Of a DNA stretch of 64,000 bases, positions 54,374 through 64,000 are shown one piece after another (the stretch's first letter is position 1; each line of letters starts with the position of its first letter). Position numbers and translations under genes: made by a program. The notes beneath the pieces are model-generated. The model worked only from the letters and a program-made list of their open reading frames with translations, did no database searches and was not told where the DNA came from. Location of the stretch: contig OZ038466.1 in assembly GCA_964036295.1 (NCBI GenBank), forward strand, positions 14,108,001 through 14,172,000, in the 5' to 3' direction. The stretch is from Plumapathes pennacea. Its lineage: Eukaryota > Cnidaria > Anthozoa > Antipatharia > Myriopathidae.

Positions 54374-55225
54374 CTTTTCGACTGCCCACTGTTTTTACTA
54401 GTTCCAGGTTCTCTCGGTCTTTTATTGGCCAGAAACGTCACTAAAATGCCAGCCAGTCCCTTAAAATGCTCAGAAAAATGCTAGAATAATGTACAAACTA
54501 GCTGGCAGGTAAGAAAACCGCTCACACTACGGAAGGAGATACACTGCACATTCACAAATGATTTTATAGGTACTAAAAACGCTAAAACAGTGGAAATACT
54601 TTTGTGGTACCAACTCTGGATTAACCTGACTCTTCTGTTCGTGTTTATTGCCCCCATGTAAAAGAAATGCAATCTTCAAATCACTACAACTGAAAAAAAA
54701 TCCCATCCCCGTGTGAACATTGCCTCGCACGAAACAGGAACACAGTCATGCGGCACTGGACTAAAAACAACTATCCTTTTCTTGCAAATGTCCAAACATT
54801 TTCTACAGCAAGAATGGCAATGAAAAATGGTTTTCAATGCATGAAACCATGCATAAAAATAGAAATAAGAAAAGCGGTCAGTGTTTGTATGACGCGAAAG
54901 AAAAATGTAAAAACCGAGTGACTGCCTACCTTTTTTAAATAATGGATTAACACAGTCTTATACGAAACACAAAAACTGGAGGCACAGAGAACCGACAATT
55001 CAGGTGAAGAATGCTTGAATCGTTTCCGCACTGCTCTTGAACAATAACACAGTACTAGAACTGATACTGAACAGATATAACAAGACAACAGCTACAGTTC
55101 TTTGTTTCTCCTATATTTACTTTCAAAACAATATAGTCGAGTTTTAATACGTAGAATCAAACAGACACTCGCACAAAGTAACAGAACACAGAGCGAGCTC
55201 ATATGAACCGTCTTACGAGAGTTTT
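54374..55225. other. No gene or element recognised
   Basis: Minus-strand frames such as 54834-55088 are hydrophobic but have no family, no splice context and no partner exons, so I leave this stretch unassigned. Confidence 0.45.
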
Positions 55226-55285
55226 AGGGGGGTCTTAGTTTTTGGGTCTTAGGTCTTAGGTCTTCGTTTTCATGGGTCTTAGTTT
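55226..55285. repeat. GGGTCTTAG short repeat cluster
   Basis: Four to six copies of GGGTCTTAG/GGTCTTAGGTCTTCG in 60 bp. Related CGAAGACCCAA units, in the opposite direction, occur at 14848-14890. Confidence 0.6.
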
Positions 55286-55295
55286 TCGTAACAAC

Positions 55296-55842
55296 CGGGG
55301 AATTTGAACTCGTTCCCTCAATTTCGCCCCGCTTTACGCGAAAGTGTTTTAGCTGTGCGTATGGTGTGTGCTAAGCGTTTGTTTTGTCTCAAACTGAGAA
55401 GCATATCAGTGAATGTTCCACGGCACAGCGCGTTCATTTATCGAGGATCAATCTCCGAAAGTTGCGCCATTACGATTTAAACAACTTGCAATAAAGCGTT
55501 GATTCACTTAAGGTATGAGTTTGAAACCTTATCATTGGGTACTAAATAAATGCATTTTGTTAGCCGTACGGTTTAAAGAAAAAATGTCAACGACTTTACC
55601 CTCGGCGCGTCGGAACGGCCCGCGGCATTGGCTTTTCAACAATTCCGTGTGAATTCCCTGTCGACTTTTCCCTTTGCCCAGTATATATAGTTTATAAATC
55701 TGCTTCAGGTTTGCAAATCACTCGTATTTACTTGCTGGGGTGGGGAATTTGACCATCGGAAAATTGAAAAGTTTAAATGCCCAGGGGGTTTCCCGGGGGA
55801 GGGTGGGGGAGTGTGCGAGTTTCGAATTGATCGGTACATAAA
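55296..55842 (-). repeat. Dispersed repeat, minus-strand copy
   Basis: Reverse complement of 17741-18482, lacking about 200 bp of its left part. Shared words include GAACTCGTTCCCTCAATTTC, TTTGTTAGCCGTACGGTTTA and TCGAATTGATCGGTACATA. Non-coding. Confidence 0.8.
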
Positions 55843-56083
55843 ACCCATAATCTAATATATGGTTTGATTGTTCCTATACGGCAAGAGATCTCATGAAGTA
55901 CCTAGGTACTTTTCTAGGGGCCCTTTGTTACAAGATATATAAAGGTTATTAATAGGCCATTATTAATATTTCTTGTTAACAATTGTACAGTGTTCCAAAA
56001 GAACGCGCCCCTAATCGTTTTGTTGTTCTTTTGATTTGCAGCTCTGGGCCCGGTTTTTAAAGCACAATTAAGCTAATCCTGGG

Positions 56084-56972
56084 TTAAGGTGATTCCCTGG
56101 TTTTGCATTGCGCATCTTTACTGCGATAACACTTTCGAGACAGTGGACATTGAGGACCACTAAATTTTGAAGAACGAAATTTCCTTCATTTTGTATGCAA
56201 ATAAGTTTTATTTTTCATCATTTTTTACAACTCAGATTGAGTTTGCAGGAGGTTTTAGTTCACGCGTTATGGCTCGCGTCAGCAATGTCCGCCATTTTGA
56301 AAATCTGGTCGTATGATACAAAACAAGCAATAATTCATAAATTGTTCACACTGAATGCAGAGAGGAGACATGAAAATACACCTAAGGCTTTCTAGTACAT
56401 AATCGAACTAGAAAACCTATTTGAAAACGATAGAAACGCTGTTTTGTTGCCATCATATCAATAAAGGGCACTAGTACACCAGTAGAGTGACTAATCTGCA
56501 AGCGCTGCCGTTATAACGAGTGCGGTGACCCCCCTTTTTTATTTAATATATTTTAAGAAAGTAAGACTCTCCATTATATATCCGAATTTAAATAAATTTT
56601 CACTGCTCAATTTTGAAATATTCCCATTGAATCACTGTTACGCTGTGTTGCTAGGTGTTTCACAGGAAGCGTGAAAATGAACAAATTGCCTATTATATCA
56701 TTAGCTTGATATATTTTTTACTTTTTATTTTTCATGTTTTGCTACTTTAGGCGTTTCACAGTAATGATGTTGTGTTATCACAATAACAATACTACATTCT
56801 CTCTTCTGGCACTTTTTTCATATTTTTTTCCATATTGTTGTCACATAGCAAAGTAGGTCTGAACCACAGCCATGTAGCGCGGAAACAAGTACCGTAATCC
56901 CCTTATTTTATTTTTTCCAAGTACTATAGCTAATTAATAATTGTGCAAAGTTTCAAAAGAAAATCACTGCAA
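56084..56972. mobile_element. TTAA-flanked transposon, copy 2 (diverged)
   Basis: Begins TTAAGGTGATTCCCTGGTTT like copy 1 and shares GCGCATCTTTA, GGACATTGAGGACCAC, GCGGTGACCCCC and TTGTGCAAAGTTTCA in the same order. The right end (AGAAAATCACTGCAAC) is decayed. No transposase. Confidence 0.7.
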
Positions 56973-57154
56973 CAAAATCAGCCTGAACCCCCAAAACATG
57001 TGTTCTTTTAGCGGGTTTTTATTGTAGCAAAGCTGTTGCAAAACAGCTTTCTGCTTTGGACAAATGTAACATCCCCGGCGTTGGAAGATTTTCCGAACAA
57101 TTTGCGTCACCCCACCTAATCCAAACCCAACTGTCACTCTTGAATTGTAAAGCA

Positions 57155-57288
57155 GGACCCGGTTGTTCAAAGAGTGGATAGTGCTATCCACAGGACAAAT
57201 CCTTATTCCAGTTGACTGTATAATACTATTCACTGGATAGCGATTTATTCGGCGAAAAGCGGTATACACTCTTTGAACAACCGGGTCC
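57155..57288. mobile_element. MITE with perfect 21-bp inverted ends
   Basis: Starts GGACCCGGTTGTTCAAAG and ends with its exact reverse complement. The interior repeats GGATAG/CTATCC words (AGTGGATAGTGCTATCCACA). Only 134 bp, non-coding. Confidence 0.85.
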
Positions 57289-58222
57289 AGCCTGTGTTCG
57301 TAAAGCAGTCACCATTCATGACCAAACACAAATGCACAAACATAATAGTTTATTATAATTATTTTGAGCTGATCGACACAGAAGGAGCAAAGTATAGCTT
57401 GCCAAAATATTTCAAGACGTTATGTAAATTCTGCGAGGTAAACCGTTGCTACCACAACGAACGAGCCTGAAGCGAGCGAACAAGGCAGCAAACCCTAATT
57501 GACTTCTATAGCTGGCAACTTCGTCACCAGGGCCATCCACATAATTTATGAATGCAAAGTATGGTATAATATATACATTATTTTTACACAACTGGAGTAA
57601 GTGACCAAGTGTTAGGACTTGTCTCGCTGAAAATACTCTAAAAGATCCAGTTTTATAAGCTGAACTCAAATGGACTCCTGAAAGTACTGTACAGAGCTGA
57701 TTGATTGTTGAACTTATTGTTATTGCTGTCAGGAACAAAAGCTGGTTGCAATCTGTTCCTGGAAGCAAACAGCCCAGGTGCCATTCTGGCATTTTAGGAT
57801 ACGACTTCACAATTTTGAGTGCAAATACAGGCCAAAATGAGTGCAGATAAATTATTGGGAGCCTAGCTATTGGGTTATTCGCTTACGTGATCAATGTTGC
57901 AAGCAAAGTTATGTGATCAATTTTTGCAAAGCCAAGTTTTGCTGGTGAGGAAACAAAGCCTGATGATAGTTTTCATCTAAACAAAGCAGAAGGAATGTCG
58001 ACAGACTGTCCTTGATGACAGCAAAATCAGTTGCAACACTCATAACTGAAAACAAGAATGTGTCATGCTTTGTAAGAAACTATCTGATCCTCTTGCGCAT
58101 AAAAAATTGAAAACAATTGGCCATTGTTTGTCGTATAATCAATTTACGATATTACGGGTACTTAGGAAGTCATGCAATACGAGGGTATTTTTACTCATCA
58201 GTTTTAAATTTATCAGCTTGCA

Positions 58223-58402
58223 GGCTCGGAAAAATATAACTGAGTCGAAAATTACTTTGTCGTATTTCACTCCTTTCTGTGTAACAATCCTTATTTATTG
58301 CATCACCATCACAGGCTCGAAAAAATAAAGCTGACTCGAAAAATACTTTGCCGTATTTCACTCCTTTCCGTGTAGTAATCCTTATTCCATTGCCTGTTAA
58401 TA
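58223..58402. repeat. About 90-bp tandem duplication
   Basis: GGCTCGGAAAAATATAACTG to TTATTGCATCA is followed at once by a second copy starting GGCTCGAAAAAATAAAGCTG. Both contain CGTATTTCACTCCTTTC and GTAATCCTTATT-like ends, with roughly ten differences. Confidence 0.8.
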
Positions 58403-58695
58403 ACTGATAGTCCGTTCTTTGAAGTAAAACAAATATTGCAAAACGAGTTTGGCTTCTGGCTGGTTGAAGCTCTTATCTGTGGTACATTTTGGTTTTGGTT
58501 CTTAGCACCAAGAGTAGAGTAATCACAATACACGGCAATAACATGGGTGTTCCACTTTGTCCACAGGGCACAATGGTCAGTGATGGACAATAATCAGTAA
58601 AATTGCATCTAGGACGAGGCTATTATTCCCTGCTTTTCTCTAATTCCAATAACATACAGTACATCAGCAGTGACATTATTGGTGAATCCATGGTT

Positions 58696-61600
58696 TCACA
58701 CCAGCTCATACTTGGTTGAATGCTGGATTGCACTTGCAAGACAACAGGCCAAAGCAACACCCAGCAACTGAAATATACAAAAAAATAGGCACCTGTGAGG
58801 TGCATGTGTCTACTGCATTTTTTCTTCTATTTTTTGAATAAAGAAATGGCATTTGCCACAGGCCACCCCTCTTGCACCACAAGATAATTTGTGACGTATT
58901 TCCGTAAGCTTGAATCAGCTGGCCCGCTGACAAAATGTCGCGTCGCATCCGTGTTTACGCTAAACTGTTGTATAAGAAACGATTTTTTTTTCTGGGGAAA
59001 CTGGGGAAATTTAAGAATGGGGAAAACGCACACACTTAATGCAGGAACAGAGGGAATGATGCCCAGACCTTGAAGGCATTTCACAGATCAAAACTCGGAT
59101 CAGCACAAAGAAGCACTTGCGTTACCTCGATTCCGAGAGCGCCGTGAGGCGAGGCTGAACTACTGTAGAAATATAGGTTCCCGGAGATGAAGGTGTTTGA
59201 GGATGCAGTAGCCATTGATAGGAAATATGACTATTCAGTTGCCATTGGCGGTTTTTGTAAACATTTCACCCCCACAGCCGTCCAAATAAAATTAGTAACG
59301 ACAAGCAGAACTAGGCTCAAGTAAAGTATTAACTCGTACGCGAATGACCAAATGGAAGATTCATAGGTGCTTCACATTTTACTGTCTCTGTCGACTGAAA
59401 CATCGACACAAAATAATAACTGGTCGACTTACGTACCGTTGCAACATGTTGTCATAATGTACACAGTTCATCAGGAAAATCGGGCAATGCATAGTACTGG
59501 CCAGAACCTTTCATTCTAGCGTTTTCGGCACACATATTTCCAATTTGTGATTTGAGACAAAATTAACAAGGGGCTTAGTTTCCCCAAAAGGGGCTCGATG
59601 TTGTTCTGCGTATCCGCGTCAAGCGTCTGCAGCTTTCCCTCGGCAAGGCAACTCGTCACTCTAACTCCGTATCGGTTCAGTTGACGCCAAGTTCGTCGAT
59701 TTACAACACTGAAGAAACATTTCGTTTGACCCGTTTGACACATTTTTCGAAAGCTGTGGTCAGTTATCCTGGTAAGCTTAAAGCAATTCATATGAAATAT
59801 TCACTAACCCGATCGCCTCGCTGAAAACGCTGTGACCTCATGGGTTTCTCGTGATCACGAGCATGTCACGAACCAGCCTTCGCCGCACAGTCATTGTTTC
59901 CTCGACCAATGGTGAAGTTCGTGTACAATCGGTATTCCAGTGCTCCTTTCATTGGTCCCGAATATCAACGCGCGATCATTTATCGATTCTTACACCACAT
60001 TACTTACATTACACGACCGATAGCATAGTGTCTACGCTTCTTCGAAGCAGTAGACACAAAAACCTGTCAGCCCTTTCAACTGGGCATAGTTCATGCCTGA
60101 ATGTAAATCTTTTAAAATTATTGATATAATATTGAACTACTACTAGTTGGCTCTGTGATTTATGGGGCTGCTGCTGCCAAAACGTTACTGGATGGTATGA
60201 AATAACGTTTCTGGCACTCACTGGTTGGTTGACAGTGATTTTTTCATGGCACTGAAATAGTTTAGTATTGGTTTTAAAAATGCTAAGTTTTCAATATACA
60301 ATTTGTGCAACAAACTCACAAAAAATGAGTGCATCAACCACAGGACCAAATGCAGTCTGAGAGTCAACATTAAAAAGTGTACTATCACCTATGCAGGGAT
60401 GGCAACAAATTTTCAGGTGGTAGAGTTAGGTCAGGTTTTTGGGAACGCTCAATCAAGTATGGGGTACTACTGGTAAGCAGAAATTCAAACTGAAAGCACC
60501 CCCGCACAACGTTCCTTGAAGTTCAAACATTAACAATCAGCATCATGCAACATTGAGATTTGGTGGAAGAAGATTATAGGTTGGAAAAGTGGATGAATCA
60601 ACCAAGATTTTTCATCAATCATAGCTCTTTAAAGCAAGATATCAACATGGTTTGCAGCAAGGGACGCACAGATATGGGAGGTTCCTAGGTAAAGCAGAGC
60701 TGACTATGCACCTGAAACACTGCCACTCCCAATGCAGTCGCACCAATGACAAGAAGCTTATCTTCAAGGAAACTAATCCCAGCTTCAAAGCAGCCCTGTG
60801 GAATAAAACAACCAGTGAATCTAGAGTACTGAAGTCAACTAAGATAAATACACAAAGAAACAGAAAGCATCTTCAATACTACCCTGGTTCTAGAGGTTCC
60901 TTGCTTGCCAATGAAGGGTGGTGAAGGTTGCAGCAGAGAGTGACAAAGACTCGGCAGAGATCAGCAAAGGCAATTCCCTTGTAAGCGTTCACCTTTGCTG
61001 CTCTCTACCAAGCCTTTGCCGCTTTGCTGCTCTCTGCTGAGCCTTCACCGCTCTTCAGTGGCAAGCAAGGAACCTTGGGAACCAAGGTACTTGAATAGGG
61101 AATCAGGTGTGGTTCACCCTGTAACAATATTATCGAAAGTCCTAATAATAATTTTAGTAATGAAACTATAACAATATTTGTTTACTGTCATGGCCACATG
61201 AAGTGAAGTGAAGTGCATAAAAGAGTTGATGGTTTGTCAAACTTCTAATGCAGTGTGAAAAAGTGGTTACTGTAAATTGTGTCATCATAAGTGTGCAAAT
61301 GTTGGAATGCTACCCAAATAAGATTTGCCACAAGGGACCAGCACACCATAATTTCAGAGCCCTGCAAAGGGTTCTAAAAAATATGAATTTGGAACTGTAA
61401 CAGTCTCATGATCCTCATCTTCAAAAATGAAGAACTCAAGGGCATGGCACAACCATGAAACAATTGAATAGCAACAAACGAAGACGAGCAGCAGAAAGCC
61501 GATGTCAAGACTGAAACCAGACTCGCACTTATACAAACGACTTGCTCTGGAAAGGGAACAGTGCACATAAGCCGATCGAGAACATCATGAGCAGTAGCAG

Positions 61601-64000
61601 GGCCTAACAAACAACTCTGGAAAGAAAACAATGATTGAATGTTGTGATAACAAAACTCTAAGTCCTAAGGAATGCACCTTGCTCATGTTTTTTTGAACAC
61701 AACCCACAACTTGCAGGACTTCAATGAGGGACTAACATGCTTTTATTGCTGCGGATGCAGCGAAAATATTTTTGTCACTTGAATTGAGATTGTCTGTCGA
61801 GATGTCCAGATTTCAGTCATCTGACAGGTGCTGGACAATAAAACGCCGACACGTGCATGTTTCGTCTGTTGCTCGCACATGCTTTTGCTCTTCCTGAAGA
61901 AGTGTGTAAGCGAAGAAGCTTTCGGTAAGTGCTGAAAATCCTTCTGTCTTTGTTGAAATGATTCTTGGAGGATTGTGTAGAGCGATTTATCAAGGTCTTT
62001 GAGGTTTGTGTATATATGGTATATCGAATTCGTGATCGTCAGCTCAAATCGGTTTGAGAGAAACTCTGACTGTTATTGAAGCGTCCGCGCTCTTTGCCTT
62101 GGCAAAGGAATGTAAAAAATACGGAGTCAAGCAAACTGAGTTATTGCACTTGGTGGCCATTGAGCCAACTGACCCAATGTGGTCGCAAAAACAAAACAAG
62201 CAAGGCATTGAACTCAGTGGCCATTGAGCCAACTGACCCGATGTGGTTGAAAACAAAACAACCAAGTCTTATAAATTTTTGCTTTACAAGCACCGGCCCC
62301 CCTCCTCAAGCGTGTGGAACTGGACACGAGTCAATAGTATCTCGTTGAGTTTTTGACTGTTTCAGACCATTTTTTCGTTAGAATATCCAGTGTGGGCTCC
62401 CTGTGTTATGAGATGCAGCACTTCACTTCTCCTTGAGAACTACTAGTTTTAGATCTAATATCATTTACTACACAACACAAAAATTCTGTTTTTACGTCTC
62501 GTTTCTGAACAGATAATTGATTTGAGTTTCAGTTCAAGCTGTCAAGCCAGCTTTTTCTAAAAAAATATACATACATTATATAAATATATTTATAAACAAA
62601 CTTCTAAAAAAATATATCACTGGGTAGATGCAGCAAGTTACAAATTGGCTAAAACTTCACTTATTCTGAATTGTAGTGGTATGGAAATGTAGGTGATTCA
62701 CTCTTCAAATTCACTACAATGAAATGGTCCTCATGTTTTGGTTTATAATATTTATAGATGAGTTGCATTGACAGTTTGCAGTAGAAGTGAACCTACAGGA
62801 CAGTACCTTGACACTGATGTAGCATGCAAACATTTCTTTTGACAGACAAATTGTGGAAAAACAAGGTTACAGTGCTATTTTTCAGCACTGAGAATTTGAA
62901 TATCTGACATCTTTCAGAGAAACCATGTTCTTCAAGCCAGTCAACAAGAGACATAGGTCTTCCTGTACTATACCTTCAGTAAGGACCAACTATGGAAAAT
63001 TAATATTAGATTTCAGGGTGCAAAAAAATATGGAATTCCGCTAATGACAGTACAAAAATTCTCCTGAAATTAATTTATACTAATAGTGAACATAATCTGC
63101 CTGGTTCTTATTTCTCTTTATTCCTATTTGTTATTTAGTTGTTTTGGTATTGTTACCATTTTTTGACTTTCTATTTATTACTGTTTTGAGACTTTGCTTG
63201 TTTGTTTGCTTGTTGGTTTATTCTGTTTGTCCCCATCTTGTCTGGTATGACCCTAAACATTGTAAAAACATTGTAAACGGCTGCCTGACTGGTCTAGCCC
63301 TATATGGTTATTTCAGGTAGCTAGTACCATTTCATGAGCAAGTTTTTTTTCCCCATAGATTTCATCTAAGTTCATGTAAAAACAGGTACAAATAAACTGT
63401 GTGTGTGTTGCATTGTGGTTGTTCTCCAAAACATAACAACTAATCACTTGATCACCTGAGAAAATGGCAATTCAAGAGTGACAAATATTTCCACAGGAAG
63501 CCTAGTATTTAGTTAATACCATAAGGCAACAATCATGGTCAAAAGTTGTTTGGACGCTCCTCTAACGCACATCTGGAGCACAATGTAAATCCGTACAACC
63601 TATGGGGGTCTTATATTTCTTGTTTTCAAGTCCCTCCACTTCCCCTCCATTTAATGTTGGCCCGTGGTGCAGCTATGAGCCGAACCATGCTCAACTACCC
63701 AACATTGAATGGGGGGGAGGGGGTAAACTTGAAATCGTCCCAACAATTTTAGCCATGATTGTAGTATAATATCAATATTACAAACAAGATAGCTTTGGTT
63801 TGATGATGCATACAGTAGCCTCTGATTCTTACTTTGTCTGAATATATCTGGTCCAGGTGGCTGGTCACATTAATGTTACAGGTGACTTTTGTTTGATCTC
63901 GACAGCAAGACTTAGGTACAGAGGTGTTCCAGTTCCCTTTATCTGTCCATTCTCTCTGGAACCAGTCTGTGTAGTTATGGCTACCACAACACTCCAGCTA
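58696..64000 (-). CDS. Tetraspanin, last three coding exons (5' part off window)
   Basis: Tetraspanins are four-helix membrane proteins that organise surface partners. Exons in transcript order: from beyond 64000 to 63833, then 60795-60712, then 58767-58696 (stop TGA at 58696-58698). All three junctions are GT-AG and in phase. The first gives the large outer loop with the hallmark CCG (LECCGSHNYTDWF), PKSCC and an N-glycosylation site (NVTS). The 28-codon middle exon opens with the loop's closing GC and enters the fourth helix (LLVIGATALGVAVFQ). The last ends the helix with LLGVALACCLASAI and a short tail finishing KYELV. Pairs of cysteines inside the fourth helix fit palmitoylation. These exons are too short to stand out individually, and the order and motifs make the call. 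The subfamily cannot be named without the N-terminal half. Confidence 0.93.
60883..61087. mobile_element. Palindromic MITE in tetraspanin intron
   Basis: AGGTTCCTTGCTTGCCAATG near the left end is mirrored by GCAAGCAAGGAACCTTGG at the right, with similarity over about 50 bp. The interior repeats GCTGCTCTCT words. It begins about 90 bp outside the 28-codon exon. Confidence 0.8.
62153..62248. repeat. Two-copy direct repeat
   Basis: GTGGCCATTGAGCCAACTGA followed by CCCRATGTGGT occurs twice, 64 bp apart, joined by AAAACAAAACAA-rich sequence. It lies in the tetraspanin intron; not coding. Confidence 0.75.
63530..63761. mobile_element. CAATCATGGTC MITE, copy 2
   Basis: Same element and orientation as 52616-52847, with more intact interior G-run differences. 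The right end is followed by TA. It lies in the tetraspanin intron about 70 bp from the 63833 splice donor. Confidence 0.8.

Noticed and set aside
61354..61631. Minus-strand hydrophobic frames as a further tetraspanin exon
   Set aside because: Has a usable acceptor but no tetraspanin motif; the 60795-60712 and 58767-58696 exons already join in phase to the large-loop exon.

Overview
The window is animal nuclear DNA. Genes are split by GT-AG introns, there is abundant transposon debris, and no rRNA, tRNA or CRISPR locus is visible. The protein families, and several small repeats I associate with cnidarian genomes, suggest an anthozoan, most likely a stony coral. That assignment is inference.

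Four genes and one gene relic are supported. (1) 5996-11484 (+): a decayed DUF229 (sulfatase-fold) gene with at least seven stops or frameshifts. (2) 12976-30144 (-): a complete serine palmitoyltransferase large subunit (SPTLC2) in 11 coding exons. The exons sum to 1617 nt, a 538-residue protein, and intron 1 is 9.7 kb. (3) 41921-47829 (-): a six-exon type I membrane protein of 851 residues with a signal peptide, 11 EGF-like repeats, a cysteine-bearing N-glycosylated domain I do not recognise, a transmembrane helix and a tyrosine-containing tail. (4) 49009-49554 (+): an intronless RAP2 small GTPase, head to head with the EGF gene. (5) 58696 to beyond 64000 (-): the last three coding exons of a tetraspanin, running off the right edge.

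Most of the rest is mobile DNA. A degenerate Ty3/gypsy LTR element (22895-28548) lies in SPTLC2 intron 1, in the same orientation as the gene, with one complete LTR and one truncated LTR. A 2.9-kb DNA transposon (36590-39534) has subterminal repeats and a 5-bp target duplication and is nested in an older repeat. Another terminal-inverted-repeat element (17316-19173) lies in an SPTLC2 intron and contains a repeat whose inverted partner is at 55.3-55.8 kb. There are also TTAA-flanked elements (51.5 and 56.1 kb), TA-flanked pogo/mariner-like MITEs, many palindromic MITEs, a tRNA-derived SINE, and two LINE 3' ends with (ATT)n tails.

The genes do not form a pathway. SPTLC2 starts sphingolipid synthesis, RAP2 is a signalling switch, and the EGF protein and tetraspanin are cell-surface proteins. 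I found no clearly new molecular system. The best candidates for new biology are the EGF protein with its unrecognised domain, and the transposon family whose ends carry repeated CGCACTTTGTAATA units.
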